Shown piece after piece: positions 53,664-62,907 of a stretch of 64,000 bases of DNA. Position numbers and translations under genes: made by a program. The notes under the pieces are model-generated. The model saw nothing but the letters and a program-made list of their open reading frames with translations. It did not search any database and was not told the origin of the DNA. The DNA comes from Sphingobacterium detergens (GTDB taxonomy: Bacteria > Bacteroidota > Bacteroidia > Sphingobacteriales > Sphingobacteriaceae), in assembly GCF_003610355.1 (NCBI RefSeq), contig NZ_RAPY01000001.1, positions 2,038,500 through 2,102,499 of the forward strand, given 5' to 3'. The number at the start of each line of letters is the position of its first letter. Position 1 is the first letter of the stretch.

Positions 53664-53680
53664 TAGAGGACAAGACATTC

Positions 53681-54274
53681 ATGAGTAAGGATCGCGATAT
53701 ACTAGAAATACAATTGTGGGAGGCGCTAAGAAGTGGAGAACAAGCTGCTTTACAGCAGTTATACATGTCCTATTACAAAGGCCTGTTGAAATATGGACTG
53801 CGGTATACAGACGATCGGGATACCCTAAAGGACAGCATCAACAATACCTTTCTTTATTTCTGGGAAAAACGCGAAAGTATAGGCAACGCCAATCATGTTG
53901 GCAACTATATTTTCAAAAGTTACCAGCGACAATTAGTCAAGGACCTCAATAATACAAATAAATTTGAAAAGCTTCTCGAAAACAACGAAGACACCGATAC
54001 GGTTGATGTTGAAGAGTTTCAGTTCATTATCCGACAGGAAGAAAATACACGGGTTAATGTCCTTAAAAATGCGATTCTCCAATTACCCAAACGGCAACGT
54101 GAGCTCGTTCTGCTTCGTTATTACGAGGGACTCAGTTACGATGAAATTACGCTAAGAACAAACCTGAGCAAACGTGCGGTCTACAATCAGATCCATAGCG
54201 CCATCAATACATTAAAAAAAGACACTAGTCTGCAAAATCTCAAACAGATTCTCCCCCTATTAATCTTATTTTAG
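53681..54274 (+). CDS. ECF-type RNA polymerase sigma factor 3
   Basis: This 197-residue protein has region 2 (DTLKDSINNTFLYFWEKRESI) and region 4 (RELVLLRYYEGLSYDEITLRTNLSKRAVYNQI). It is the Bacteroidota FecI-like type. It starts the third sigma/anti-sigma/receptor unit of the window and is 118 bases ahead of its FecR. Confidence 0.92.
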   Translation: MSKDRDILEIQLWEALRSGEQAALQQLYMSYYKGLLKYGLRYTDDRDTLKDSINNTFLYFWEKRESIGNANHVGNYIFKSYQRQLVKDLNNTNKFEKLLENNEDTDTVDVEEFQFIIRQEENTRVNVLKNAILQLPKRQRELVLLRYYEGLSYDEITLRTNLSKRAVYNQIHSAINTLKKDTSLQNLKQILPLLILF

Positions 54275-54391
54275 TTTTTTAGAAAAAAAATAACAAGCAG
54301 ACACACAGCTTTTTACATATTTAACTAAAAAATAACTGGTAAAAACCGAACTCGGTAGGCTCTATCTATATAAACGACTAATTTTTAGACC

Positions 54392-55459
54392 ATGAGTGCA
54401 TACCAGTCTGTTCAGGATTTTATATTGGATGAATCTTTCTTTCGCTATGCGGTAAGACAAGATCCATCGGAAATCTTGAAATGGGAAAGTTATATTAAAC
54501 AACATCCCGAGCAGCAGGAACTTATACAGCATGCTAAGCAAGAATTGCTGGCTATGCAAGATGCACTGTATTTGATTGATGCCGAGCAAAACTATGTCCG
54601 GCTAGTGCCCCATTTGGATCCCCCTTTCAAAAACATACCGTTAAAGAAAAAATGGACCTATTATGCGGCGGCGGCTATTGTCTTTCTGTGTTTGATCACT
54701 TCCCTATATGTCTTCCAATATCATTTCAACCAATCGCAGACGAATGCTTACCTAACGCAACCTGCTGAAAAAAAAACAATTAAACTCACTGATGGTACAC
54801 TGGTCAAGTTAAACGCCGCAAGTAAATTGGAGATCGCTGATGGATTTGGTAAAACAAACCGTGCGGTCAAACTTGTTGGTGAAGCGTATATGGAAGTGGC
54901 TAAAAACAAAGCATTACCCTTTACCGTAACGACTCAGGCACTGCAAGTCCGGGTATTGGGGACAACGATCAATGTCAGAGCCTATGCCAACGAAGAACTT
55001 ACTGCTGCCTCACTGATTGAGGGCAGTGCGGAGGTTATTTTGAAGAGCAGATCCCAAGCGCCTATCCGTCTAAAACCAAAAGACAAAGTCGTTGCTCCAC
55101 TAGCAGAAGCGCAGCCTAGTTCCAAAAACAATACAACAGGCATAGAAAAAAAATCCAATTACAAATTGGAGACCGTTACCCAGTATGATGCTGAGCAACG
55201 ATTGGCCGAAACCTCTTGGGCCGACCAGAAACTTGTCTTTGTTAACGAACCGCTGTCTTCAATTGCTAAAACGTTAGAACGCTGGTATAATATTACTATT
55301 GAATTCCAAAATTCGGACATCAGCTCCCGAAAATATACAGCAGCATTCGATGACCGCGAAGAACTACAGAATGTGCTCCAAAGCCTACGGAGCAGCATCC
55401 CTTTCAACTATCGGAAGATCGGGCCACGCAGCATCAGAATTTACCTAACTAATCCATAA
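54392..55459 (+). CDS. FecR3: anti-sigma regulator
   Basis: This is a 355-residue protein with a cytoplasmic N-terminus (about 1-85), a membrane helix at about 90-108 (YAAAAIVFLCLITSLYVF) and a FecR domain with IKLTDGTLVKLNAASKLEI, LVGEAYMEVAKN and VLGTTINVRAYA. The C-terminal part has IAKTLERWYNITIEF. It should pass the signal from the STN domain of SusC3 to sigma factor 3. Confidence 0.92.
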   Translation: MSAYQSVQDFILDESFFRYAVRQDPSEILKWESYIKQHPEQQELIQHAKQELLAMQDALYLIDAEQNYVRLVPHLDPPFKNIPLKKKWTYYAAAAIVFLCLITSLYVFQYHFNQSQTNAYLTQPAEKKTIKLTDGTLVKLNAASKLEIADGFGKTNRAVKLVGEAYMEVAKNKALPFTVTTQALQVRVLGTTINVRAYANEELTAASLIEGSAEVILKSRSQAPIRLKPKDKVVAPLAEAQPSSKNNTTGIEKKSNYKLETVTQYDAEQRLAETSWADQKLVFVNEPLSSIAKTLERWYNITIEFQNSDISSRKYTAAFDDREELQNVLQSLRSSIPFNYRKIGPRSIRIYLTNP

Positions 55460-55507
55460 AATAAAACTTATGAAAGATACAGTTACCTAACCAACAGAGA
55501 AAAAAAA

Positions 55508-55528
55508 GGAGCATGCCAGGCATACTCC
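55508..55528 (+). promoter_or_regulatory. Hairpin in the SusC3 leader
   Basis: GGAG-c-ATGCC-a-GGCAT-a-CTCC forms a near-perfect 10-bp hairpin with one internal mismatch between FecR3 and SusC3. No T run follows. It may be an mRNA structure or a sigma/regulator-related site. Confidence 0.4.
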
Positions 55529-55610
55529 CAAAATCGTTAATTAACACAACAGGCTGTGACTGCGAATCCTAGGCGCTGTTGTCAATTGTTTACATTAACC
55601 TTGCAAACTT

Positions 55611-58600
55611 ATGAAAAATAACGCAATTCGCGTTAAGGGAAGATATTACCCTAAACTTTTTAATACGATCATTCTCGTGAAACTGACCATCATCCTAACC
55701 CTGCTGTTCCACCTGACTGCGATAGGTAATTCTTTGGCTCAAAATGAACGTGCTACCTTACATCTCACATCGGTGAAGTTGAGCACGGTTTTAAAAGAAA
55801 TTGAAAGCCAGACCAAGTATCGCTTTGTTTACGGTGACGATCTCGTCGAAGGTCTGGGTGCAGCATTTGCTGTGCACGCCCAAAACCAACCTGTCAAAGA
55901 TATCCTCGATGAACTATTGACGAATACTGACCTCAGTTTTCGGATGCATCGGGAATACCTTATCATTCTTTCAAAGGAAGAAAAACAGGCACTAGCGACC
56001 CAGTCTAATATTCGAGGGCTTGTTCAGGATAGCCAAGGCCGACCATTGCCTGGTGTTACGGTGAATGTGTTAGGGGAAAACAACAACACGGTATTGACCG
56101 ATCAAAACGGAATTTTTCGGATCCGAGCGTCCGTTGGACAAGTACTCCGGATTTCGTATGTCGGTCATGTTTCACAAAATATCAAACTTACGACAAAACA
56201 TAGCATAGAAGGAATCAAAGTACAGCTCGAAACCGGAGTAAATACCTTGGAAGAAACCGTCGTGGTGGGATATGGTAGTGTCAAACGGAAAGATCTGACC
56301 GGATCGGTTGTCTCTGTTGACGTGAAGGAGATCAGGGATGTGCCTTTTACCAGTATTGATCAGGCCCTGACAGGTAAGGCTGCCGGTGTGCAAGTCATAC
56401 AAGCTGATGGCTCGCCAGGCGGGGTTGCCAAAATACGCATTCGAGGCGGTACCTCGCTTATGGGCGGTAATGATCCCCTTTATATTATTGATGGGGTGCA
56501 AATGACCGTACAAAATCGTTATGTGAGCAATTCAGCTGAGGTGGTCAACCCGGTAGATCGCTTTGGATCAGACGATCCAAACAGCGCAGTATCTGGCTCA
56601 TTCGCCCGTGGACTCAATAGTCTAGCCGGACTAAACATCAGCGACATCGAGACAATAGATGTATTAAAAGATGCGTCTGCCACAGCAATTTATGGATCTC
56701 GGGCTGCCAATGGTGTTGTCATTATTACCACCAAACGTGGAAAACGTGAACAAAAACCAACTTTGGAGGCCAATTATTATCATGGTATTAGCAAGCAACG
56801 ACCAATCAACCTGCTCAATCGTGACCAATATATCATGATTATGCAAGAGGCTAATCGCAACCTCCTTGATGCCCGCAAAGCAGCAGGGGAAACACTCACG
56901 CCTGAGGAACTTGTCGATTTTGACAACCGGATCAACAATCCTAATTTTTATGGTCCTGCGAATACGGATTGGCTAAATCTAGTCACCCGGACGGGAAAAT
57001 CCGACAACGCTGATCTCTCCGTTAGGGGTGGTGGTAATGCTTCGCAGTATTTTATTTCTTTAGGATATACCGGTAATCAAGGCGTTGTATTAGGCACCGA
57101 CTTCCAACGTTTGTCGGGACGGATTAACCTAGACAACGAGATCACTAGTAAGCTCCGCACGCAAGCCACATTTGGTTATGGCTATACCATTAATAATATC
57201 ACCAATGGTCTTTATACACAGGCACTCTTTGCCCCGCCAACTTTTGCAGCTTATAATGCGGATGGTTCCATTGCTAAATATACCGGCGAATCTATAGGAG
57301 GATACGATTATCAGGGCTATCAAAATCCACTTGTACTCCTCGACGGAATAAACAGAGCAGCCAGTCACTCTCTCCTAGGATCAGTGGCAGCCGATTATAA
57401 AATTTTACCGGAACTTATTTTTCGAAGCACTGCTTCAGTCAACTATAACAGTACGAACCAACGCAATTACGTAACCGGTGATGCCTTAATCGCCGCATCA
57501 AACGGTGTGGGGACCTCCAGTCTAGGAACGGGATCGCAGTCGCAGAATCAGTTGACAGACCTATTTTTTGAAAATACATTGACCTGGGATAAAGTTTTCA
57601 ATGCGCAGCACCGATTCAATATTGTGGGTGGTACTTCTTGGCAGAAAACTCGTTTTCAACTTTTTGGTGTTACCGCACAGGGTTATCCTGATGACAAGTA
57701 TTTGAACAACCTTTCATCAGCTAGCTTGGTGACAGCGGCCGTTGGGACCAGTGGACAGAACTCCCTACTAAGTTTTTATACACGTGCGCGTTATGCCTGG
57801 AAGGACCGTTATATTGTCACCTTTACAGGTCGTTCGGATGCTTCCTCCAAATTCCCAAAAGTCAACCGTACTGGATTTTTCCCTTCTGGGGGTGTGGCTT
57901 GGCGCATCTCCGACGAACCCTTTATGAAGGGTCTAAAATGGGTAGATGACCTCAAATTACGGGCAAGCACGGGTTACACAGGTACCCAAAATATTGGCGA
58001 TAATATGTTCTACACCTTATACAGCCCATATGCATACGGCGGTAAAAGTGCAATGGTACCTACACAACTCGGCAATGAAGCGATCCGTTGGGAATCTACT
58101 CTGCAGAAAGACGCAGGTTTGGATATCAGCTTATTTAACTCGAAATTTGGTGCCAGTATAGAAATTTACGAAAAAGCGACTTCTGGTATTTTGTTCACCA
58201 GAGCAGTTGCGGGTAGTTCTTCCTACCATAGTGTCATTGCCAATCTGGCCAATATTCGTAACCGAGGTCTGGAAATCGCCCTACGTGGCACCTTTCTAGA
58301 AAAGAAGAACTTCTCTTGGAATGGTGCTTTTAATATCTCGTTTAACCGCTCCCTAGTAACCAATGTGAACCGAGACTTTACCAATCCAAATGACATCACA
58401 GACTATAACCTCGGGAATGCAATCGTCCGGGAAGGTGAACCGCTCGGACTGATTTATGGAAAGGTATTCACGGGTCTATTACAAACACAAGAACAAGTGG
58501 ATACCTATAAGGGGAAAAATCAGTATTGGATGTATTTTGACCCTTATTTGGGAATTGGTGATCCAAGTTATAAAATTCCAGAAGGTGAATTTTTCCCTGA

Positions 58601-59123
58601 AAATGAAATCATTGGACATGCAGAACCTAAGTTTTACGGTGGTTACACCAATAGTATATCCTATAAAGGACTCAGTCTGACAACCTTATTTACGTTCAGC
58701 TATGGAAACGACATTTTGTACCAAGGTGATATCCAGAATAACAATGTGAGTAACAGATCAAATAAGACAACAGAAATTTTAGGTCGATGGACACCGGAGA
58801 ATCCTACATCTACACGGCCAAGACTTCTTTACGGACAAAATGGAACTGCTTACACAAATAGCTCAGCAGTATATGACGGATCATTTTTACGCCTTAAATC
58901 ATTGACCTTAACCTACGTCCTACCTGCGGGATTACGCAAACGGATCGGTATTCCTCAGGCCTCAGTATTCGGTTCAGCGACAAATATTCTAACATGGACA
59001 AGCTATCCTGGTGTGGATCCTGAGGTTAGCAACGACCCCTATAGCCTAGTCAACGGCGCAAGTGACCCAGGCACATTCCCCGCTGTTAAACAATTTATTC
59101 TGGGACTACGTTTTTCACTTTAA
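55611..59123 (+). CDS. SusC3: STN-containing TonB-dependent transporter
   Basis: This 1,170-residue outer-membrane receptor has a signal peptide (to about SLAQ at 44). The STN domain spans about 48-122 (ATLHLTSVKLSTVLKEIESQ), and the carboxypeptidase-regulatory domain about 133-210. The plug has VVVGYGSVKRKDLTGSVVSV and LYIIDGVQM, and a SusC barrel follows. The upstream ECF3-FecR3 pair implies self-induction by its ligand. The genes after SusD3 are thioredoxin-fold proteins rather than glycosidases, so the ligand may be a peptide or other polymer rather than a polysaccharide. Confidence 0.95.
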   Translation: MKNNAIRVKGRYYPKLFNTIILVKLTIILTLLFHLTAIGNSLAQNERATLHLTSVKLSTVLKEIESQTKYRFVYGDDLVEGLGAAFAVHAQNQPVKDILDELLTNTDLSFRMHREYLIILSKEEKQALATQSNIRGLVQDSQGRPLPGVTVNVLGENNNTVLTDQNGIFRIRASVGQVLRISYVGHVSQNIKLTTKHSIEGIKVQLETGVNTLEETVVVGYGSVKRKDLTGSVVSVDVKEIRDVPFTSIDQALTGKAAGVQVIQADGSPGGVAKIRIRGGTSLMGGNDPLYIIDGVQMTVQNRYVSNSAEVVNPVDRFGSDDPNSAVSGSFARGLNSLAGLNISDIETIDVLKDASATAIYGSRAANGVVIITTKRGKREQKPTLEANYYHGISKQRPINLLNRDQYIMIMQEANRNLLDARKAAGETLTPEELVDFDNRINNPNFYGPANTDWLNLVTRTGKSDNADLSVRGGGNASQYFISLGYTGNQGVVLGTDFQRLSGRINLDNEITSKLRTQATFGYGYTINNITNGLYTQALFAPPTFAAYNADGSIAKYTGESIGGYDYQGYQNPLVLLDGINRAASHSLLGSVAADYKILPELIFRSTASVNYNSTNQRNYVTGDALIAASNGVGTSSLGTGSQSQNQLTDLFFENTLTWDKVFNAQHRFNIVGGTSWQKTRFQLFGVTAQGYPDDKYLNNLSSASLVTAAVGTSGQNSLLSFYTRARYAWKDRYIVTFTGRSDASSKFPKVNRTGFFPSGGVAWRISDEPFMKGLKWVDDLKLRASTGYTGTQNIGDNMFYTLYSPYAYGGKSAMVPTQLGNEAIRWESTLQKDAGLDISLFNSKFGASIEIYEKATSGILFTRAVAGSSSYHSVIANLANIRNRGLEIALRGTFLEKKNFSWNGAFNISFNRSLVTNVNRDFTNPNDITDYNLGNAIVREGEPLGLIYGKVFTGLLQTQEQVDTYKGKNQYWMYFDPYLGIGDPSYKIPEGEFFPENEIIGHAEPKFYGGYTNSISYKGLSLTTLFTFSYGNDILYQGDIQNNNVSNRSNKTTEILGRWTPENPTSTRPRLLYGQNGTAYTNSSAVYDGSFLRLKSLTLTYVLPAGLRKRIGIPQASVFGSATNILTWTSYPGVDPEVSNDPYSLVNGASDPGTFPAVKQFILGLRFSL

Positions 59124-59133
59124 TGACGAGAAT

Positions 59134-60573
59134 ATGAAAAGAAAACTCTTCCATATACTATTTGGATTAACCTTTATAACGAGCAGTGTGAGTCTAACTT
59201 CCTGCGAAAGCCAACTCGGTGCCCTACCCGAAAATGCAAAAGTCGATGGCAATACTGTATTGGATGCGCCAACAGCTCGCATCGCCTTGAATGGTATATA
59301 CTTTCGCTTTGCGCACGTGTCTCAAGACAATGGCATCACCCAATGGACCAACAATGAGCGCCTTCCCGCCCAGTTGACAGGATATATGATGTATGGATAT
59401 GGTACCGGCGCCGGAGCACCAGAAGATAACCAAATGCTCAGTTCGTCCGATATCTATTGGTCCTATAGCTATGGTATTATCAATGCCGCAAATTCGTTGA
59501 TCGGTGGTATGGATAATTTACCTCAAGGTCGTATTCCAACAGCTGAACGCGAGCCTATCGAAGCTGAAGCGCGATTTTTAAGGGCCTATGGGCATTTCAA
59601 ATTACTAACCTTCTATGGACAATGGTTTGATCACTCCAGTCCTTATGGTGTATTATTACGCTATGAGGCTGTCACAATCGGCAATATCCCAAAGGCTCGC
59701 TCCTCAGTCGCAGAAAGTTATACCTCCATCCTACAAGATTTGGATTACGCCATTTTGCACTGTCCCGCTCAGCATGAAAAATATTATGCCACCTTGTGGG
59801 CGGCAAGAGCTTTGAAGGCCCGCGTACTGATGTGTCGTGGCCAGGCGGGTGATTATGCTGAAGTCATCAAACTAACCGAAGAGATCATCAACAATAGTCC
59901 TTACCAACTTGAGCCACTGGCAAAAGATATCTTCCGCACCAAAGGAGCCAGTAGCTCAGAAGTCATCCTCAGTATAGCTCCGCAGCCCAACCAACCTGCC
60001 TATGCCTACAGTCGTAGCCGACAGTTTTATCCTGGTGCATCAGCCCTATACTGTGCGACGCAAGGTCTACGTGATCTCCTGACAGCTGATCCAAGACAGG
60101 ATTGGATGGTCGGTAGTTTCCGTAAAAACTACGCTAACTATTTTTTCACAAAGTATATTGCTGAGGGTACAGTCCCAACAGTCGTTTCGGAAACGTATTA
60201 TGCGATCCGCCTGACAGAAGTACATTTATTGAAAGCTGAGGCTTTGCTGCGCAATAATGGATCTATCACTGAGGCCAAAGCGATCCTCAAAGAAATAGGT
60301 ACACACAATGGCTTATCCGATTTTTCCAAACTTGATGCACTGACGAGTCGTGAAGATATACTCAAGTACAACTACCAGGAAACGTCCAAGAGCCTTGTAG
60401 CAGAAGATGGACAGGAATGGTTATGTCTGTTGCGTTTGCCATTAGCTACCGTGACGTCCATCCGTCCTAAATTAACCAATATCCAGCAATATATATTGCC
60501 AGTACCAAAAAGTGAATTTGCAGATAATTCCAAATTTGGCGAACAAAACCCGGGTTATAATATTGATCTGTAA
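59134..60573 (+). CDS. SusD3: RagB/SusD-family lipoprotein
   Basis: This is a 479-residue lipoprotein with lipobox LTSC near residue 25. The SusD fold is shown by EAEARFLRAYGHFKLLTFYGQW, the YAIRLTEVHLLKAEALLRNNG helix pair and a QNPGYNIDL-type C-terminus. It is shorter than SusD1 and SusD2. I start at the ATG at 59134, 10 bases after the SusC3 stop; the earlier in-frame ATG lies inside SusC3 and would spoil the signal peptide. Confidence 0.93.
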   Translation: MKRKLFHILFGLTFITSSVSLTSCESQLGALPENAKVDGNTVLDAPTARIALNGIYFRFAHVSQDNGITQWTNNERLPAQLTGYMMYGYGTGAGAPEDNQMLSSSDIYWSYSYGIINAANSLIGGMDNLPQGRIPTAEREPIEAEARFLRAYGHFKLLTFYGQWFDHSSPYGVLLRYEAVTIGNIPKARSSVAESYTSILQDLDYAILHCPAQHEKYYATLWAARALKARVLMCRGQAGDYAEVIKLTEEIINNSPYQLEPLAKDIFRTKGASSSEVILSIAPQPNQPAYAYSRSRQFYPGASALYCATQGLRDLLTADPRQDWMVGSFRKNYANYFFTKYIAEGTVPTVVSETYYAIRLTEVHLLKAEALLRNNGSITEAKAILKEIGTHNGLSDFSKLDALTSREDILKYNYQETSKSLVAEDGQEWLCLLRLPLATVTSIRPKLTNIQQYILPVPKSEFADNSKFGEQNPGYNIDL

Positions 60574-60610
60574 GAAAAAAGACTTTGATAAAAATTTAAA
60601 AGATAACAAT

Positions 60611-61690
60611 ATGAACTGCAAAAACTATATACTTAGTGCTTTACTGCTCACAACAACACTAGGTGCCCTGGCACAAAAGACAAAAGTTTCCGGTCTGATC
60701 AAAGGTATTGGCGACGCTCAAGTGGCTATTGGTTACCTAAAAGATGGCAAGATGAAAACAGATACTGTTAAGATTCAGAAAGATAAATTTGTTTGGGAGG
60801 CAGATATGCCCGAACCTCAAAAGGTCTATCTGATGTTCCCATCGCGTTACGCCGAACTTTTCCTCGAAGCGGGCAATATCAGCATAACCGGCCAGGCCGA
60901 TTCATTACATTTATTAAAAGCCAAGGGCAGTAAAATACAGGCTGAGGCCGAACGTTACCAAGCGACCTTAAAAGACTTGGAACAACAATCCAACCCACTT
61001 TATCAGCAATGGGGAAAAGGTACAGAAGAAGAGCAATTAAAACTCGAACAACAACTGAATGCAATCAGTACCGAACGTCGTGCCCGAGCAGCAGCCTATA
61101 TCACCGCCCATCCCAAGAGTGCCTTTAGCCTGAGCCTGGTCTCTGACCGATCGGCTATGGGAAGCTATGAAGAGGTGAAACCTCTTTACGATGTACTCGA
61201 TAAAACCGTACTTGCTATGGCGACAGGTAAACAGCTTACTGAACGTATGGAAGTGCTCAAACGTAGTGCCATAGGAGCGACAATTTTGGATTTCACGCAA
61301 AATGATCCCGAAGGCAGACCGATCAGTTTCAGCAGCTTCAAAGGAAAATATGTATTGGTCGACTTTTGGGCAAGTTGGTGTGGCCCCTGCCGTGCCGAAA
61401 ACCCCAATGTCCTTAAAGCTTATAACAAATACAAGGACAATAATTTTACTGTTATTGGGATTTCTTTGGATGACAACGCCGAAAAATGGAAAAAAGCCAT
61501 CAAAGATGACGGCATGCCCTGGTCGCAAGTATCTTCATTAAAAGGCTTCGAAAATGAAGTATCCACCTATTATGGTATTCAGGGCATACCAAGTTCGCTA
61601 CTGGTAGATCCCAATGGAAAAATAATTGCTCGCAACCTACGTGGCGCATCCCTACAACAAAAGCTGAACGATATTTTTAAAACACAATAA
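60611..61690 (+). CDS. TlpA-like thiol-disulfide oxidoreductase, first of three
   Basis: This 359-residue exported protein has a signal peptide ending in ALAQK (about 20), a DUF4369-type N-terminal beta domain (about 22-115), a helical linker and a C-terminal thioredoxin fold. The active site is WASWCGPCR (Cys at about 257 and 260), with the cis-Pro in GIQGIPSSLLVDP. It likely reduces disulfides in periplasmic proteins. I start at the ATG at 60611, because the earlier ATG lies within SusD3. It is 37 bases after SusD3 and 1 base before the next gene. Confidence 0.88.
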   Translation: MNCKNYILSALLLTTTLGALAQKTKVSGLIKGIGDAQVAIGYLKDGKMKTDTVKIQKDKFVWEADMPEPQKVYLMFPSRYAELFLEAGNISITGQADSLHLLKAKGSKIQAEAERYQATLKDLEQQSNPLYQQWGKGTEEEQLKLEQQLNAISTERRARAAAYITAHPKSAFSLSLVSDRSAMGSYEEVKPLYDVLDKTVLAMATGKQLTERMEVLKRSAIGATILDFTQNDPEGRPISFSSFKGKYVLVDFWASWCGPCRAENPNVLKAYNKYKDNNFTVIGISLDDNAEKWKKAIKDDGMPWSQVSSLKGFENEVSTYYGIQGIPSSLLVDPNGKIIARNLRGASLQQKLNDIFKTQ

Positions 61691-61691
61691 G

Positions 61692-62879
61692 ATGAAATAT
61701 ACCTTACTATCCATTGTAACCCTGTTACTTATGCAGGGTTGCAAAAATTCACAAACGGACGGAAAATATGCATTACATGGACAAATCAAAGGTATTACCT
61801 CAGGGACAGTCAAATTACAACGTCTCGATGATGCCACCAGACAGTCAATTACGATAGATAGCACAGTGCTACAAAACGGCAAATTCCAGCTGACAGGTCC
61901 TATTGATCGGCCAGAGATGATGTCTATCAAGATCGAACCCGGTAACTGGTCAGCCACCCTGTTTATCGAATCGGGTGAACTTCAATTCCAGGCAGATACG
62001 AGCGGATCCACCCATTATGATTATACCGCTTATGGTGATAGCAAAGGCGCCATCTTACGCAATTTCAGTTTAATCGGTTCCGAAAACCAGGACATATTTG
62101 ATGCGTTTGAAAAGCATCCCAAAAGCCTTGCTGCCAAAAAGATATTTGAACAGCTCAACAAGAAATACGAGGCCGCAGGCAAATCTGAAGAAAAAGAAGC
62201 CATCCGTGCAGAAATGGAAGCTTTTGGAGATAAACACAAAATCTGGGAACTTCACTGGATTGATAGCATCACTCAACAGCACCCATCACTCGTAGCCGGA
62301 GCCTACCTCTTGGAGCGCTATCAACTCTTTAATGAATCCATGCCGGTTGCGGAACTCGACAAACGTCTTCAAGTGTTTCAGTCTCCCGCAAAAGAATCCA
62401 ATTACATCAAAAATCTTCAAGGCAAAGTGGCCGTGAAAAAAGCGCTGTTGCCTGGTAATCAAGCTCCAGATTTCAAAGCGTTAAAACGTGACAGTAGCGA
62501 TTTCCAGCTTTCCTCACTACGTGGCAAGTATGTCCTTCTCGATTTCTGGGCCAGCTGGTGCGTACCTTGTCGCCAAGCCATCCCTCATTGGAAGGAAGCC
62601 TACAGAACATACAATGATAAGGGCTTAGAAATCGTTGGCGTCACCAATGACAGTCGCTGGCCAGACTGGTTCAAAGCACTCGATCAGGAAAAAATGCCCT
62701 GGATCCAAGTAGCCGATGATTTCCCTATCAAAAATAGTCCAGCGAGGATCGCAACCCTATACGACATTCCGAGCTTACCGACGTATGTTTTATTGGACAA
62801 AGAAGGAAAAATTATTATACATACCACCTCTAAAGAAGAAATGGATGCCCAATTAAAAGCAGCATTCAGTACCTTATAG
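61692..62879 (+). CDS. TlpA-like thiol-disulfide oxidoreductase, second of three (lipoprotein-like)
   Basis: This is a 395-residue protein whose N-terminus ends in a lipobox-like MQGC (Cys18), so it may be membrane-anchored, unlike its two neighbours. A DUF4369-type domain (about 25-115), helical linker and thioredoxin domain follow. The active site is WASWCVPCR (Cys at about 289) and the cis-Pro lies in IPSLPTYVLLD. The Val-Pro between the cysteines differs from the Gly-Pro of the first copy and should shift its redox potential. It begins 1 base after the first copy ends. Confidence 0.87.
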   Translation: MKYTLLSIVTLLLMQGCKNSQTDGKYALHGQIKGITSGTVKLQRLDDATRQSITIDSTVLQNGKFQLTGPIDRPEMMSIKIEPGNWSATLFIESGELQFQADTSGSTHYDYTAYGDSKGAILRNFSLIGSENQDIFDAFEKHPKSLAAKKIFEQLNKKYEAAGKSEEKEAIRAEMEAFGDKHKIWELHWIDSITQQHPSLVAGAYLLERYQLFNESMPVAELDKRLQVFQSPAKESNYIKNLQGKVAVKKALLPGNQAPDFKALKRDSSDFQLSSLRGKYVLLDFWASWCVPCRQAIPHWKEAYRTYNDKGLEIVGVTNDSRWPDWFKALDQEKMPWIQVADDFPIKNSPARIATLYDIPSLPTYVLLDKEGKIIIHTTSKEEMDAQLKAAFSTL

Positions 62880-62907
62880 CTCATACAAGCATATAGACCA
62901 CAGCAAC

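Larger units (their letters stand above)
53253..53680. other. Intergenic region between methyltransferase and ECF sigma gene 3
   Basis: About 430 bases hold the methyltransferase terminator (53276-53309), a 7-bp hairpin with a 5-base loop (ATCGCTA/TAGCGAT, 53370-53388) and the -7 element at 53656-53663. A 62-codon minus-strand frame (53431-53619) is open but has no promoter or family support. Confidence 0.5.

Noticed and set aside
59062..59133. A longer SusD3 start inside the SusC3 gene.
   Set aside because: The extension is translated from SusC3 codons in another frame and destroys the lipoprotein signal.
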